Source of the DNA: Terrimicrobium sacchariphilum
GTDB taxonomy: Bacteria; Verrucomicrobiota; Verrucomicrobiia; Chthoniobacterales; Terrimicrobiaceae
Direction of reading: 5' to 3'
Length of the DNA stretch: 64,000 nt
NCBI RefSeq assembly: GCF_001613545.1
Contig: NZ_BDCO01000002.1
Location: 2,294,001 to 2,358,000, forward strand
In this document: one piece after another, positions 16,080 to 25,483 of the stretch
Layout: the number at the start of each line of letters is the position of its first letter
Numbering within the stretch: the first letter of the stretch is position 1
Notes under the pieces: generated by a model
What the model saw: the letters and a program-made list of their open reading frames with translations, nothing else
Told to the model about the DNA's origin: nothing
Database searches by the model: none
Position numbers and translations under genes: made by a program

Positions 16080-16760
16080 ATGAACACGCGTCCACTGCTG
16101 GTTGCATTTTCATTCCTCGCTGTCACCGCATTTGCTGATGAGGCGATTTTCCAAGAGTCCATCCTTGAACTGCCGAAAACAAAGGGTTGGAAGACCCTGG
16201 GAACGGTCCAGGCGCAAGGAGGCCGACTTGTGCTGAACGCGGCGGGGGATGAGGGAAATTTCGCAAACGGAGTCTTGATGACTACCGAGGGAGTCGAGGC
16301 GCTGAATTTTACCGAGCATCCTTTGCAGATCAAGCTCTCCGGACTTGAGATGAGCGGTGACGCCCCCGAATCCAAGAAAGCCTTTGTCGTTTTATTGAGC
16401 ACGGATCGAAACTCGGAGACTTCCTCTGCCTATGTGAGGTTTTGCCTGAACGGCGATGGGTCTTTCAATGTGGCGAGCCCCAGGGGAGGAGGTGGCGAGA
16501 ATGTCCCGCCAGTTGATGTGCTGAACGGAAAGGTGATGCTGCCTGTCTCCATGATCACCATTTCGCTCAGCCGGGAGCAGGTGACGGTGAAGATCAAAGA
16601 CGCGTCGGGCGAGCAGGAGTTTAGCGGGGAAGTCGGTGACAAAATCGACCTTTCGCTCTGGCAGGGGACGTCTCCGTATTTTGTCCTAAAGGCGGTCAGG
16701 CGCCCGGCAGCGGGATTTTTTGAGGCTTCGGTAGGCGGGCTGGAGGTTGTTTCCCAGTAG
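16080..16760 (+). CDS. Secreted protein of unknown function
   Basis: This is a 226-aa protein with signal peptide MNTRPLLVAFSFLAVTAFA, then DEAIFQES. The mature part is rich in short beta-forming stretches (RLVLNAAGDEGNFANGVLMT, SMITISLSREQVTVKI) and has the overall look of a concanavalin-like or carbohydrate-binding beta-sandwich. I recognise no motif or catalytic residues. It stands after the PEP-CTERM stem-loop and 18 bp before the sugar MFS transporter, so it may belong to the MFS/GH1 transcript. A glycan-binding role would fit but is only contextual. Confidence 0.6.
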   Translation: MNTRPLLVAFSFLAVTAFADEAIFQESILELPKTKGWKTLGTVQAQGGRLVLNAAGDEGNFANGVLMTTEGVEALNFTEHPLQIKLSGLEMSGDAPESKKAFVVLLSTDRNSETSSAYVRFCLNGDGSFNVASPRGGGGENVPPVDVLNGKVMLPVSMITISLSREQVTVKIKDASGEQEFSGEVGDKIDLSLWQGTSPYFVLKAVRRPAAGFFEASVGGLEVVSQ

Positions 16761-16778
16761 ACGGTCTGGAAGTGCGCG

Positions 16779-18191
16779 ATGTCTCACGTTTCGCCTCCTG
16801 ATCGTTCCCTCGGTGGATCCGGAGGTGCGCCTTCCGGGGAGGTTGTGGCGCTTTCGCCCTCTGGAGCGAGAGTGTGGAAGGTCGGTTCACTTCAGTATAC
16901 TGCGGGCGGGCTGGTTGTTTTGTTCCTCCTGCTGTTGCTGGGGGACTTTTCCTGGTCGATGCGAGATCGTTCGGTGGGGCCGATGGCCCAATGGTATCTC
17001 AAGCACCTGGATGTTCCGAATTATCTCTTCGCTCTTCTGATCAGTTCTTTTCCGGCCTTGGTGGGACTAGTCCTCGGGCCAATTATCAGCGTCAAATCCG
17101 ATAGGCACCGCGGTCCCCGCGGGCGGCGTATTCCCTTCCTTCTCGTCACAACTCCGATCGCTGCTGCGGGAATGATCGGTCTCGGGGTCACCCCGCATTT
17201 GGCTCGCTGGGTGCATGGACATTTCCCGGGACAGAGCGAGGTTTTTGTGGCGGTCGTCTGTTTCGGCGTTTTCTGGGCGATATTCGAGTTTGCGACCATT
17301 GCTGCGATGGCGATCTTTGGCGGCCTCATCAATGACGTGGTGCCCCAGGAGTTTCTTGGTCGTTTCTATGGGCTTTTTCGTGCGGTAAGCCTCATCGATG
17401 GGATGATTTTCAACTTCTGGATCCTGGGGAAGGTCGAGACGTACTACACCGTGATTCTTGTCATTATCGGATTCTTTTACGGCCTTTCGTTCTACTGGGT
17501 GTGTCTGAAGGTGAGGGAGGGTGACTACCCACCTCCAGAGACACACGCGAACACACACCCGCTGGCCGAGGTGAAGACGTATTTCCGCGAGTGCTTTCAC
17601 CGTCCCTATTATGTCGGCGTGTTTGTCATGATGATGGCGGCCTCGCTCGTTTTCATGCCGGTGAATATCTTCATGATTCCCTACGCGGACAGCCTGGGAA
17701 TGAGCATGGACACCTACGGGAAATGCCTTGCATTGACTTTCCTTATCTCGCTCATCCTTGCCTATCCGCTCGGCTGGCTGGCCGATGTCTTTCATCCGCT
17801 ACGCATGTGCATCTTCAGCCTGGTCGGGTACGCTGTCGTGACGGGCTGGGGCGCTCTGAATGCGAGGACGCCGGAGACCTTTGCCATCGCGCTGGTGCTT
17901 CACGGCGTACTGTCGGGATGTTACTTCACCGTGGGTGCGTCGTTGGGTGCGCGGCTTTTTCCGCGGACCCGCTACGCACAGTTTGCCAGCGCCTCGGGTA
18001 TCGTTGGTTCTCTCGGTGCGATGACGGTCGGTCCGCTGGTTGGCGGTTTGGTGGATGCGACGGGCAATGCCTACTATCATACGTTCACGGCAGGTTGTGT
18101 GATGGCCGTGATCGCGCTGCTGGCAGCGATCGGTGTTTACCTCCGGTTCCTGAGCCTCGGGGGACCCCGGGGCTATGTGGCACCGGAGTAA
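16779..18191 (+). CDS. MFS sugar transporter (GPH/SLC45-like)
   Basis: This is a 470-aa inner-membrane protein with about 12 hydrophobic segments. The loop between segments 2 and 3 reads SDRHRGPRGRRIPF, which matches the conserved RGRRxPF-type loop of glycoside-pentoside-hexuronide and sucrose/maltose-type symporters. The N-terminal ~35 residues are polar and cytoplasmic. The GH1 gene begins 11 bp after the stop, so the pair probably imports a disaccharide or glycoside and splits it inside the cell. Proton or sodium symport is likely by family. The sugar is not identifiable. Confidence 0.82.
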   Translation: MSHVSPPDRSLGGSGGAPSGEVVALSPSGARVWKVGSLQYTAGGLVVLFLLLLLGDFSWSMRDRSVGPMAQWYLKHLDVPNYLFALLISSFPALVGLVLGPIISVKSDRHRGPRGRRIPFLLVTTPIAAAGMIGLGVTPHLARWVHGHFPGQSEVFVAVVCFGVFWAIFEFATIAAMAIFGGLINDVVPQEFLGRFYGLFRAVSLIDGMIFNFWILGKVETYYTVILVIIGFFYGLSFYWVCLKVREGDYPPPETHANTHPLAEVKTYFRECFHRPYYVGVFVMMMAASLVFMPVNIFMIPYADSLGMSMDTYGKCLALTFLISLILAYPLGWLADVFHPLRMCIFSLVGYAVVTGWGALNARTPETFAIALVLHGVLSGCYFTVGASLGARLFPRTRYAQFASASGIVGSLGAMTVGPLVGGLVDATGNAYYHTFTAGCVMAVIALLAAIGVYLRFLSLGGPRGYVAPE

Positions 18192-18202
18192 TTTTTTAAA
18201 TC

Positions 18203-19588
18203 ATGGCAAACTTTCCAAAGGACTTCTTCTGGGGTGCGGCAGCGGCCGCTTATCAAATCGAAGGATCGGCACCCATCGATGGCAAGGGTGCCTGTGTCTG
18301 GGATATGTTTAGTGCAATCCCGGGCAAAACCTTTGAGGGGCATTCCGGCGCGAGCGCCTGCGATCATTATCATCGATATGAGGCGGATGCTGCGATGATG
18401 AGCGAACTGGGCATCCCCAACTATCGTCTCTCCATTTCATGGCCGCGCATTTTGCCCGCGGGTCGCAGTGCGATTAATGCGAAGGGGGTGGATTTTTATG
18501 ACCGCCTCGTTGATGTTTTGCTTGCGAAGGGCATTCAGCCCTGGGTGACTCTATTTCATTGGGACTATCCCTATGAACTCTACAAGCTCGGAGGCTGGCT
18601 GAACCCGGAGAGTCCGCAGTGGTTTGCCGAATATGTGCAGATCGTGGTTGAAAAGCTGTCTGATCGTGTGTCGCGGTGGATGACGATTAACGAGCCGCAG
18701 TGTTTCGTGGGCCTTGGACATCAGACCGGCTATCATGCGCCCGGTGACCGGCTAGGATTGAAAGAGGTTCTTCAGGCGGCCCATCATGTGTTGATCGCTC
18801 ATGGTCGGGCTGTTCAGGTGATACGGAGTCACGCTCGCACTGGGCCGACCATCGGGTGGGCGCCTTGCGGAGCGATGGCGATGCCGGAGGATGAATCCAG
18901 TTCCGCCGATATCGAGGCGGCCCGAAAGGCAGTGTTCTGCTTCGGCCCGGGAAATCCGCTGTATTCTCCTGCCGAACCCCTGTGGAGCGTAGCCTGGTGG
19001 TCCGACGCGGCTGTGCTCGGGAGGTATCCGGAAGGGGAACTCGAAGTCTACGGAGGTGCTGCGCCGATGTTTACGGAGGAAGAAATGCGAACCATCGCAC
19101 AGCCACTCGATTTTTACGGAGTCAATATTTATAACGGAACCGTCGTGCGGGCGGGTGGGGACGGCGGGATCGAGCGAGTACCACGTGCACCCGGCGCGCC
19201 GGTGACCGCCCTCAAGTGGCCGGTTACGCCGACGAGTCTGTACTGGGGGCCGAAATTCCTGAACGAGCGCTACAACCTGCCCGTGGTCGTGACGGAGAAC
19301 GGCCTGTCCGGCATGGATTGGGTCTCGCTCGACGGCCGGGTGCATGATTCCCAGCGAATCGATTTCCTGCAACGTTATCTGCGTGAGCTCGACCGGGCGA
19401 TCGGGGACGGTGTGGATGTGCGGGGGTATTTCCAATGGTCTATCATGGATAATTTTGAATGGTCGGAGGGCTACAAGGAGCGTTTTGGCCTCGTCCATGT
19501 CGACTACGAGACCCAGAAACGCACGCCGAAGGATTCCGCCTATTGGTATCGTGATGTCATCACGACCAATGGCCGTGTGCTTTACTAG
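18203..19588 (+). CDS. GH1 beta-glucosidase
   Basis: This is a cytoplasmic retaining beta-glycosidase of 461 aa, the usual GH1 length, without a signal peptide. The start FPKDFFWGAAAAAYQIEG is the GH1 N-terminal signature. The acid/base is E164 in TINEP, the nucleophile E365 in VVVTENG, and the late motifs FQWSIMDNFEWSEGY and RFGLVHVDYET are intact. It hydrolyses terminal beta-linked glucose (or galactose or fucose in some members) from oligosaccharides. It is linked to the upstream MFS transporter, which probably supplies the substrate. It converges on the alpha-glucosidase gene, which ends at 19590. Confidence 0.95.
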   Translation: MANFPKDFFWGAAAAAYQIEGSAPIDGKGACVWDMFSAIPGKTFEGHSGASACDHYHRYEADAAMMSELGIPNYRLSISWPRILPAGRSAINAKGVDFYDRLVDVLLAKGIQPWVTLFHWDYPYELYKLGGWLNPESPQWFAEYVQIVVEKLSDRVSRWMTINEPQCFVGLGHQTGYHAPGDRLGLKEVLQAAHHVLIAHGRAVQVIRSHARTGPTIGWAPCGAMAMPEDESSSADIEAARKAVFCFGPGNPLYSPAEPLWSVAWWSDAAVLGRYPEGELEVYGGAAPMFTEEEMRTIAQPLDFYGVNIYNGTVVRAGGDGGIERVPRAPGAPVTALKWPVTPTSLYWGPKFLNERYNLPVVVTENGLSGMDWVSLDGRVHDSQRIDFLQRYLRELDRAIGDGVDVRGYFQWSIMDNFEWSEGYKERFGLVHVDYETQKRTPKDSAYWYRDVITTNGRVLY

Positions 19589-19589
19589 A

Positions 19590-21260
19590 TCAGAGCCGGG
19601 CCGCGGTGAATATGACCGCTTCCCAGGGGCGCAGATGGGAATAGGCAATGCCTCCGTGATTTGCGTACAGAATGCCGTCGGCCGATGGTATCGGGCAAGG
19701 CCAGGGCTGAGCGGATGATCCCCAGTTCAAAATGACACAGACGGCGGGATGGCTGCCCCACTCTCCGCGTCGATAGGCGAGGACCTGCCCTGACTCCTTG
19801 ATGGGAGTGAAGTCACCGTAAACAAGAGATTTCACCTGCTTGCGCAATGCGAGCAGCCGGGCATAGGCGTGAAAGATGGAGCCGGGATCATCGACCTGTC
19901 CGGCAGCATGGAAAGGACGATGATCTCCGGCAATGGGCAGCCATGGGACTCCACGGCTGAACCCCGCTCCGGGGGTGGCATCCCAGGGGATGGGTGAGCG
20001 ACCGTTGTCCCGGCTCGTCACTCGTACCTCGGCAAGGGCCTTTTCCGGTGAAACTCCGGAGGCAACGAGTTCCTGGTAGCGATTCACCGTCTGGATGTCG
20101 CGATAGTCCGTGATCGTGGAATATGCATGGTCGGTGAGGCCGAGTTCCTCGCCTTGGAAAAGGAAGGGAGTCGCCGGCAGGGTGAGCAGCCAGGTGGCTA
20201 GAAGCGAGGCGGATGCATGGCGATAATTCACGGGATCGCCGAACCGTGACAGACTGCGGCGGGAGTCGTGATTTCCGAGCGTGACGGTGAGCCAGCTTTT
20301 CCCGCGGGTGGCCTCGTAGAGATTGGAGAAGTTTTCGAAATGAGCCTGGCCGCTGGCGCACTCGTGGAAATAGAAGTAAAAGGCGGCATTGAGTTCCCGG
20401 CGGTGGTATCCGGTGAAGTCGATGGTATTGTGCGCACCCACCCACCACGTCTCGCCAACCGAGTAGAGATCGCGGCCAGCGAATACGGCATCATGCATTT
20501 CCCTCAGGTACTCGTGAATGGGCGGCTGGTTCACCCCGTATTCGTCGAGATTGAGGAATGGCTCGGTATTGCCGGCGGGGCGGGGTACGTCGGGGTAGCC
20601 CTCTGCCTTGGCAATCATATTGATGACGTCGAGGCGAAAGCCATCCGCTCCCCGGGTGGCCCAGGTCGTCAGGACCTCGTAGAGTGCACGTCGAACGTCG
20701 GGATTGCGCCAGTTCAGGTCAGGTTGTTTGCGGGAGAAACAGTGAAGGTAATACTGCTGTGTTGAGGCTTCCCATTCCCAAGCCGAGCCGCCGAAGACGG
20801 AACGCCAGTTGTTTGGCGGGACCGGGCGATCTCCCTCTCCATCCGTCCTGGCGTCGAGCCAGTGATACCAGTCCCGTCTGGGGTTTGCTCGTGAAGAGCG
20901 ACTCTGGTGAAACCACTCGTGCTCGTCGGAGGTGTGATTGAGGACCTGGTCGAGGATCAGCCGCAGGCCCCGCTCTTTTAGCCCGAGCGAAAGCTCTTGA
21001 AAATCCTTGAGGGTTCCGTACTCCGGCCCGATCGCCAGATAGTCGGAGATGTCGTAGCCATTGTCATCATTGGGAGATGCATAGATGGGAGACAGCCAGA
21101 GACCATCGACGCCGAGGCGCTTCAGGTAGTCAAGTTTGCCAGTGATGCCGGGCAGATCTCCGATGCCATCGCCATTCGAGTCGGCGAAGCTTCTTGGATA
21201 GACCTGGTAAAAGACGGCTTCCTTCCACCATGCTGGGGACTCTGGCTGCGGCACGGTCAT
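19590..21260 (-). CDS. GH13 alpha-glucosidase (oligo-1,6-glucosidase-like)
   Basis: This is a cytoplasmic 556-aa alpha-amylase-superfamily enzyme. I chose the ATG at 21260 because family homology begins at WWKEAVFYQVYPRSF; the longer frame adds 30 unrelated residues overlapping the trehalase gene. Motifs are LNHTSDEHEWF, the nucleophile D211 in GFRLDVINM, the acid/base E270 in SVGETWW and GNHDSRR (D332). The set fits alpha-glucosidase or oligo-1,6-glucosidase acting on short alpha-glucosides. It starts 5 bp after the trehalase stop on the same strand, so the two form an operon controlled from the gap that carries motif copy 8. Confidence 0.9.
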   Translation of the reverse strand: MTVPQPESPAWWKEAVFYQVYPRSFADSNGDGIGDLPGITGKLDYLKRLGVDGLWLSPIYASPNDDNGYDISDYLAIGPEYGTLKDFQELSLGLKERGLRLILDQVLNHTSDEHEWFHQSRSSRANPRRDWYHWLDARTDGEGDRPVPPNNWRSVFGGSAWEWEASTQQYYLHCFSRKQPDLNWRNPDVRRALYEVLTTWATRGADGFRLDVINMIAKAEGYPDVPRPAGNTEPFLNLDEYGVNQPPIHEYLREMHDAVFAGRDLYSVGETWWVGAHNTIDFTGYHRRELNAAFYFYFHECASGQAHFENFSNLYEATRGKSWLTVTLGNHDSRRSLSRFGDPVNYRHASASLLATWLLTLPATPFLFQGEELGLTDHAYSTITDYRDIQTVNRYQELVASGVSPEKALAEVRVTSRDNGRSPIPWDATPGAGFSRGVPWLPIAGDHRPFHAAGQVDDPGSIFHAYARLLALRKQVKSLVYGDFTPIKESGQVLAYRRGEWGSHPAVCVILNWGSSAQPWPCPIPSADGILYANHGGIAYSHLRPWEAVIFTAARL

Positions 21261-21265
21261 CAGGA

Positions 21266-22624
21266 TCAGTGACTGTGCGGGAGCGGGTTGAGCCAATACT
21301 TTCCGCCCGCCAGAAAGTCCTGGGCGTCGATGAAGACGCCGGCCGTCCATCCCATCATGGAAGGCGTCTCCGCCTCCGGAATATCGTCCCCTCCTGTTGC
21401 CAGGTTGACCGGATTTTTGAAATATCCAGCCTCATTTCTGGCTATATGGGAGCCATCGGCGACATTGTACTTTTCCCAAAGATCTCCGGTCAGATTGAAA
21501 GCCCGGGTGACGCAGTCGATATATTTTTCCGCAATACGCCGGCCTTCGGCAATGTATCCATATCGCGCGAGACCGCGATAGACGATATGCTGTATGGGAG
21601 GCCACATGTTGGGATGGTCCCACTGGAAGGGAGTGGCGTTTTCCGGTGGAAGGGTGGCGGTTATGCCATGGTCAAACTCCAGTTTCGGCAGAGCATTGGC
21701 AACAACCGACGCTGCCTGCTCCGGGGTGGCGAGTCCGACCCAGAGAGGCTGAAACAGGCCGGCATTCCACACGACGGATCGCCGGCGATTCACATGATCA
21801 TAATCGAACCATGCGCCTTGCTCCGCATCCCAGCAGAGAGAGTTGATGAGGGTTCGTCGACTATCGGCCCGCTCAGCCCAGCGTACGCTTTCCTCCCCTT
21901 CGGTCCATCGGGCGAGGAGTGTCTCGTAGAGCCAAAGATTGCTATTGAGGTCGACCGGGAAGAAATCGGGACAGCGCTTGGCGAATCGCGAGTTCATATC
22001 CCAGCCAGTTTCACATTCGGACATCACCCGGGCGACGAAGTCCAGATCGTCCTCTGCACATGCCTCGGGCAATCCGAGGCGATCCCTTACGGTGGGGAAG
22101 AATTCGATTAGCTCCTCGCGGGTAGCGTGGCAGCCATGGTGAGCGAGGCCGGGAGAAACGGTGCGGCGCTTAACCCAGAATTCATACTCCCGCTTGAGCA
22201 ATGGTATCGCCTCTTGCAGGAACTCCGTATCCTGACTGGACTCCTCAGCCACGAGACCTACCAGCGGAGCGAGATAGGGAGACTGGGAGCGGCTGAGGTA
22301 ATACGTGCGGTTGCCGTTGGGGACGAAGCCAAACCTTTCTACTTCGGCAAGAAGATTGCGTGCATTGTTAAGAGCAAGGTCCCTCCTGCCTGTGGCGGCC
22401 AGGCCCAGACAGGTGAAATAGGTGTCCCAGTAATAGAGCTCCTGGAAGACATCTTTGCGTGTTGGAATCGTGTAGGGGTAAGGCAGCCCGATCAGCGTCT
22501 CGTCGTCTCTCGGCGAAAAGCGAACGGTATCGTCCCAATGGGATGCGATGAACGCCCGCACCTGATCGGGAGACGATGGGGGCATCGATTGGGATGTGGC
22601 AACGGGGAGAGCAGTAACCGGCAT
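21266..22624 (-). CDS. GH37-type trehalase
   Basis: This is a 452-aa (alpha/alpha)6-barrel hydrolase without a signal peptide, predicted to split trehalose into two glucose molecules in the cytoplasm. The family landmarks are YYWDTYFTCLGLA (~88-100), PNGNRTYYLSRSQSP, the signature-like ETGWDMNSRF (usual form ESGWDFSSRF, with the catalytic Asp) and QWDHPNMWPPIQH near the C-terminal third. It is first in an operon with the alpha-glucosidase, so the operon handles small alpha-linked glucosides. A motif copy lies 56 bp upstream of the start. The Met and Asn changes in the signature leave some room for a related alpha-glycosidase activity. Confidence 0.85.
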   Translation of the reverse strand: MPVTALPVATSQSMPPSSPDQVRAFIASHWDDTVRFSPRDDETLIGLPYPYTIPTRKDVFQELYYWDTYFTCLGLAATGRRDLALNNARNLLAEVERFGFVPNGNRTYYLSRSQSPYLAPLVGLVAEESSQDTEFLQEAIPLLKREYEFWVKRRTVSPGLAHHGCHATREELIEFFPTVRDRLGLPEACAEDDLDFVARVMSECETGWDMNSRFAKRCPDFFPVDLNSNLWLYETLLARWTEGEESVRWAERADSRRTLINSLCWDAEQGAWFDYDHVNRRRSVVWNAGLFQPLWVGLATPEQAASVVANALPKLEFDHGITATLPPENATPFQWDHPNMWPPIQHIVYRGLARYGYIAEGRRIAEKYIDCVTRAFNLTGDLWEKYNVADGSHIARNEAGYFKNPVNLATGGDDIPEAETPSMMGWTAGVFIDAQDFLAGGKYWLNPLPHSH

Positions 22625-22679
22625 ATCAAATATGCCGTCAAAATCGCAGCAGCCTTCGGACTCTCAATCGAGCCTTTGG

Positions 22680-22691
22680 TCAAACCATTGA
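22680..22691 (+). promoter_or_regulatory. Operator candidate 8 (TCAAACCATTGA)
   Basis: A copy of the motif in the 78-bp gap upstream of the trehalase gene (minus strand) and after the esterase stop. It is identical to the site before the deacetylase (11012, complement) and suggests that the regulon includes intracellular disaccharide hydrolases. Confidence 0.55.
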
Positions 22692-22702
22692 GCGGCAGGG
22701 TA

Positions 22703-23641
22703 TCAATCCAGCTGGTTTTCTGCAGGCAGATTCTGTCCCAGGTATTTTGCCAGGAACGCAAAGACTTCGGCGCGGAGATCCTTCTGTGGCGGTGTCAGGC
22801 CAAAAGCATGTTTGGCGCCGGGCACCTCAATGTATTCGTAGGGAACCCCCAGCTCCTTGAGCTGGGTGATCAGCCGGCGGCCAAAGGAGACCGGGACGAT
22901 GTCATCGGCGTCGCCCTGCACGGCCAGTACAGGCGGCATCTTTGATGTGAGATGAGTGGCGGGGGAGGCTGCGATGACATTGGATTCGGTTTCCTCCTCT
23001 GTCGCTCCGGCGAAGTGGGGGCGCCGATCGACGGTGACATCATGCCGTCCATAGAACTCGATCACAGCGCTGATGTCGTTGCTCTGATCCAGATAAAGGC
23101 CGCCTTTGTTCCATTGATCAGAGTCTTTGGTCGCGGCGACCAAAAGGGCCAGATGGGCGCCAGCAGAGGCTCCCATGATGGCGAGGCGGTCCGGATCGAT
23201 CCCGAAATCCCTGGCATTTTTCCGAACGAAACGCACCGCTGTCTTGCAATCGAGAAAGTTCTGCGGCCAGGCGACCTTGTCAAAATGGGTCTTTCCATCG
23301 ATATCCTTGCGCGCCTTGTTCAGCAGATAATCGATGGAAACAGCGACATATCCTTTTTCGGCCAGGGCATTGCAAAACTCCTTGGAAAGTTGATCGCTCT
23401 TGCTCCCGCCGCTCCATCCTCCGCCGTGAATGAAGATGACCGCTGGGCGAGGACGAGGGAGTCCCACGGCAGGGAGGTAAACATCCAGTTTCTCCGTACG
23501 GTCTGCGCCGAGGTATGGGATGTCTGATTTGAACGAGATATCCTCTCCGGCGGGCAGGGCTGCGGTGAGAAACCCGAGGACGACAGCTGCGGCGACGAGA
23601 GTGCGGGAAGCGCGCGAGAAACTGAGGATGCCTGGAGTCAT
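22703..23641 (-). CDS. Secreted alpha/beta-hydrolase esterase
   Basis: This is a 312-aa carboxylesterase/BD-FAE-type hydrolase. A signal peptide (hydrophobic LVAAAVVLGFLTAALPAG) is followed by the oxyanion motif IHGGGW (71-76), the nucleophile S159 in GASAG, an Asp in QGDADDIVPV and a His in PGAKHAFG. Such enzymes remove acyl or phenolic esters from plant polysaccharides or short lipids. It is upstream of the trehalase gene on the same strand, but the 78-bp gap and the motif copy between them suggest separate promoters. A role in deacylating a glycan fits the neighbourhood. Confidence 0.85.
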   Translation of the reverse strand: MTPGILSFSRASRTLVAAAVVLGFLTAALPAGEDISFKSDIPYLGADRTEKLDVYLPAVGLPRPRPAVIFIHGGGWSGGSKSDQLSKEFCNALAEKGYVAVSIDYLLNKARKDIDGKTHFDKVAWPQNFLDCKTAVRFVRKNARDFGIDPDRLAIMGASAGAHLALLVAATKDSDQWNKGGLYLDQSNDISAVIEFYGRHDVTVDRRPHFAGATEEETESNVIAASPATHLTSKMPPVLAVQGDADDIVPVSFGRRLITQLKELGVPYEYIEVPGAKHAFGLTPPQKDLRAEVFAFLAKYLGQNLPAENQLD

Positions 23642-23839
23642 TTTGTGACATTATCGGAGTATCGCTGCCTGGAACACTGGAAGTTGCCGGGGCGATACAA
23701 CTACGTCGTGACTATTTTCGGGGAAATCGCGTAAGGCCGGAACTTTAGGCTCAAAACGAAGGCATATGTAACCCTTCTGCTGCCAAATATCTCGACATTT
23801 GAAACAGGTTGCGGCACGAGGGTGGAAATCACGTGCTCA

Positions 23840-25477
23840 ATGAGTTCCCCTGATAAGGTAGCCCGTCGCAAAGAAAAACTGGAAAGGGTCGCGAAGGTGT
23901 TTGGGCCGGGCAAAGTCATCCCCGCTGCGCGTACCGTGGAGTTTCTGGAACTCATTCTCTCGCCCGGCGACCGGGTGGTGCATGAGGGCGATAACCAGAA
24001 GCAGGGCGACTTTCTGGCAGAGAAGCTCGCTCAGGTCGATCCGAAGAAAGTCAACGGACTCAAGCTCGCCGTCTCTTGCATCGGTCTGCCCGAGCATCTG
24101 GATCTTTTTGAAAATGGCATCGCCGAGGTTGTCGACTTTGCCTACGCTGGGCCGCAGGGCGGGCGTCTCGCGGAACTGGTCGGCAAGGGCACGGTGAAAA
24201 TCGGCGCGGTCCACACCTACGTGGAACTCTATGCCCGCTATTTTGCGGAGTTACGCCCCGATGTGGCCTGTCTCGTCGCGATAGATGCCGACGCGCAGGG
24301 CAATCTTTACACCGGATCAAATACCGAGGAAACGCCTGCACTGGTTGAGGCAACAGCCTTCGGCGGAGGCATCGTGGTGGTACAGGCCAACGAGCTCACC
24401 GACAGTCTCCGCCGAGTAGACATCCCGGGCGAATGGGTCGACTTTGTCATCGAGAGTCCGAAACCGTTTCATCTCGAGGCGTTGTTTACCAAGGACCCTG
24501 CGCTCCTCGACGAGACGCGCATCCTCATGGCCATGATGGCGATGAAGGCGATTTATCAGAAGTACCTGCCGAAGGTGCTGAACCACGGCGTGGGTTTCAA
24601 TACCGCTGCCATCGAGCTTCTCCTGCCGACTTATGGCGAGGAGCTTGGGCTTAAGGGCAAGGCCTGCACGCACTGGGCGCTGAATCCGCATCCGACCATG
24701 ATCCCCGCCATTGAAAGTGGCTTCGTAGAGGCCATTGCCTGCATCGGCGGCGAGGTCGGCATGGAAGACTATGTCGCCTCAAAGCCCGACATCTTCCCGC
24801 TAGGTCGCGATGGAAGCCTGCGGTCCAATCGCTTTTACGGTCAGATGGCCGGTCACTTTGCCGACATGTTCGTCGGAGCGACGCTCCAGATCGACCCGTT
24901 TGGCAACAGTTCCACCGTCACGGCGGACCGGTTGGCCGGATTTGGTGGCGCTCCGAACTTTGGCGCGGAGAATCGTGCGCGTCGCCATCTTTCCGAGGCC
25001 TTTCTGCGTGCCGGAGCCGAAGCTCATGCGGGCGATTATATGCCGCAGGGTCGCAAGCTGGTTGTGCAGATGGTTGAGACCTTTCAGGGGGCGAACAAGC
25101 CGACTTTCGTGGAACGGCTGGAGGCTTGGGATGCGATGAAGACGGCGGGATTTGAGGTGCCGCCCGTGATGATTTATGGCGACGATGTGAGCCACATCGT
25201 GACCGAGGAGGGAGTGGCAAATCTGCTGCTCTGCCGCACGATGGAGGAGCGCGAGCAGGCCGTGCGCGGCGTGGCGGGATTTACCCCGGTCGGTCTCAAG
25301 CGCGATCACGCGATGGTGGCCAGTCTCCGCGATCGCGGCGTCATCCAGCGCGCCGAGGACCTCGGCATACGCAAGAGCGATGTTTCGCGCGACCGACTCG
25401 CCGCCCGTAATATCCACGATCTCGTTCGCTGGTCGGGCGGGCTCTACAATCCGCCGAGCCGATTCCGTAACTGGTAA
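23840..25477 (+). CDS. mdcA: Malonate decarboxylase alpha subunit (acetyl-S-ACP:malonate ACP transferase)
   Basis: This is the ~545-aa CoA-transferase-like subunit that exchanges acetate for malonate on the acyl carrier protein. ATG 23840 is preferred over an in-frame GTG at 23822. The stretch PGDRVVHEGDNQKQGDFLAE near the N-terminus is characteristic of MdcA. The size matches the family (~550 aa). It is the first gene of a tightly packed operon (7 bp to mdcC) whose 198-bp leader (23642-23839) must hold the promoter; I see no regulator gene beside it. The cycle yields acetate and CO2 from malonate in the cytoplasm. Confidence 0.93.
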   Translation: MSSPDKVARRKEKLERVAKVFGPGKVIPAARTVEFLELILSPGDRVVHEGDNQKQGDFLAEKLAQVDPKKVNGLKLAVSCIGLPEHLDLFENGIAEVVDFAYAGPQGGRLAELVGKGTVKIGAVHTYVELYARYFAELRPDVACLVAIDADAQGNLYTGSNTEETPALVEATAFGGGIVVVQANELTDSLRRVDIPGEWVDFVIESPKPFHLEALFTKDPALLDETRILMAMMAMKAIYQKYLPKVLNHGVGFNTAAIELLLPTYGEELGLKGKACTHWALNPHPTMIPAIESGFVEAIACIGGEVGMEDYVASKPDIFPLGRDGSLRSNRFYGQMAGHFADMFVGATLQIDPFGNSSTVTADRLAGFGGAPNFGAENRARRHLSEAFLRAGAEAHAGDYMPQGRKLVVQMVETFQGANKPTFVERLEAWDAMKTAGFEVPPVMIYGDDVSHIVTEEGVANLLLCRTMEEREQAVRGVAGFTPVGLKRDHAMVASLRDRGVIQRAEDLGIRKSDVSRDRLAARNIHDLVRWSGGLYNPPSRFRNW

Positions 25478-25483
25478 AGAGCA

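Noticed and set aside
23642-23839. Possible small gene or riboswitch before mdcA
   Set aside because: No frame with a credible start and composition, and no structured element recognised; treated as promoter and leader.
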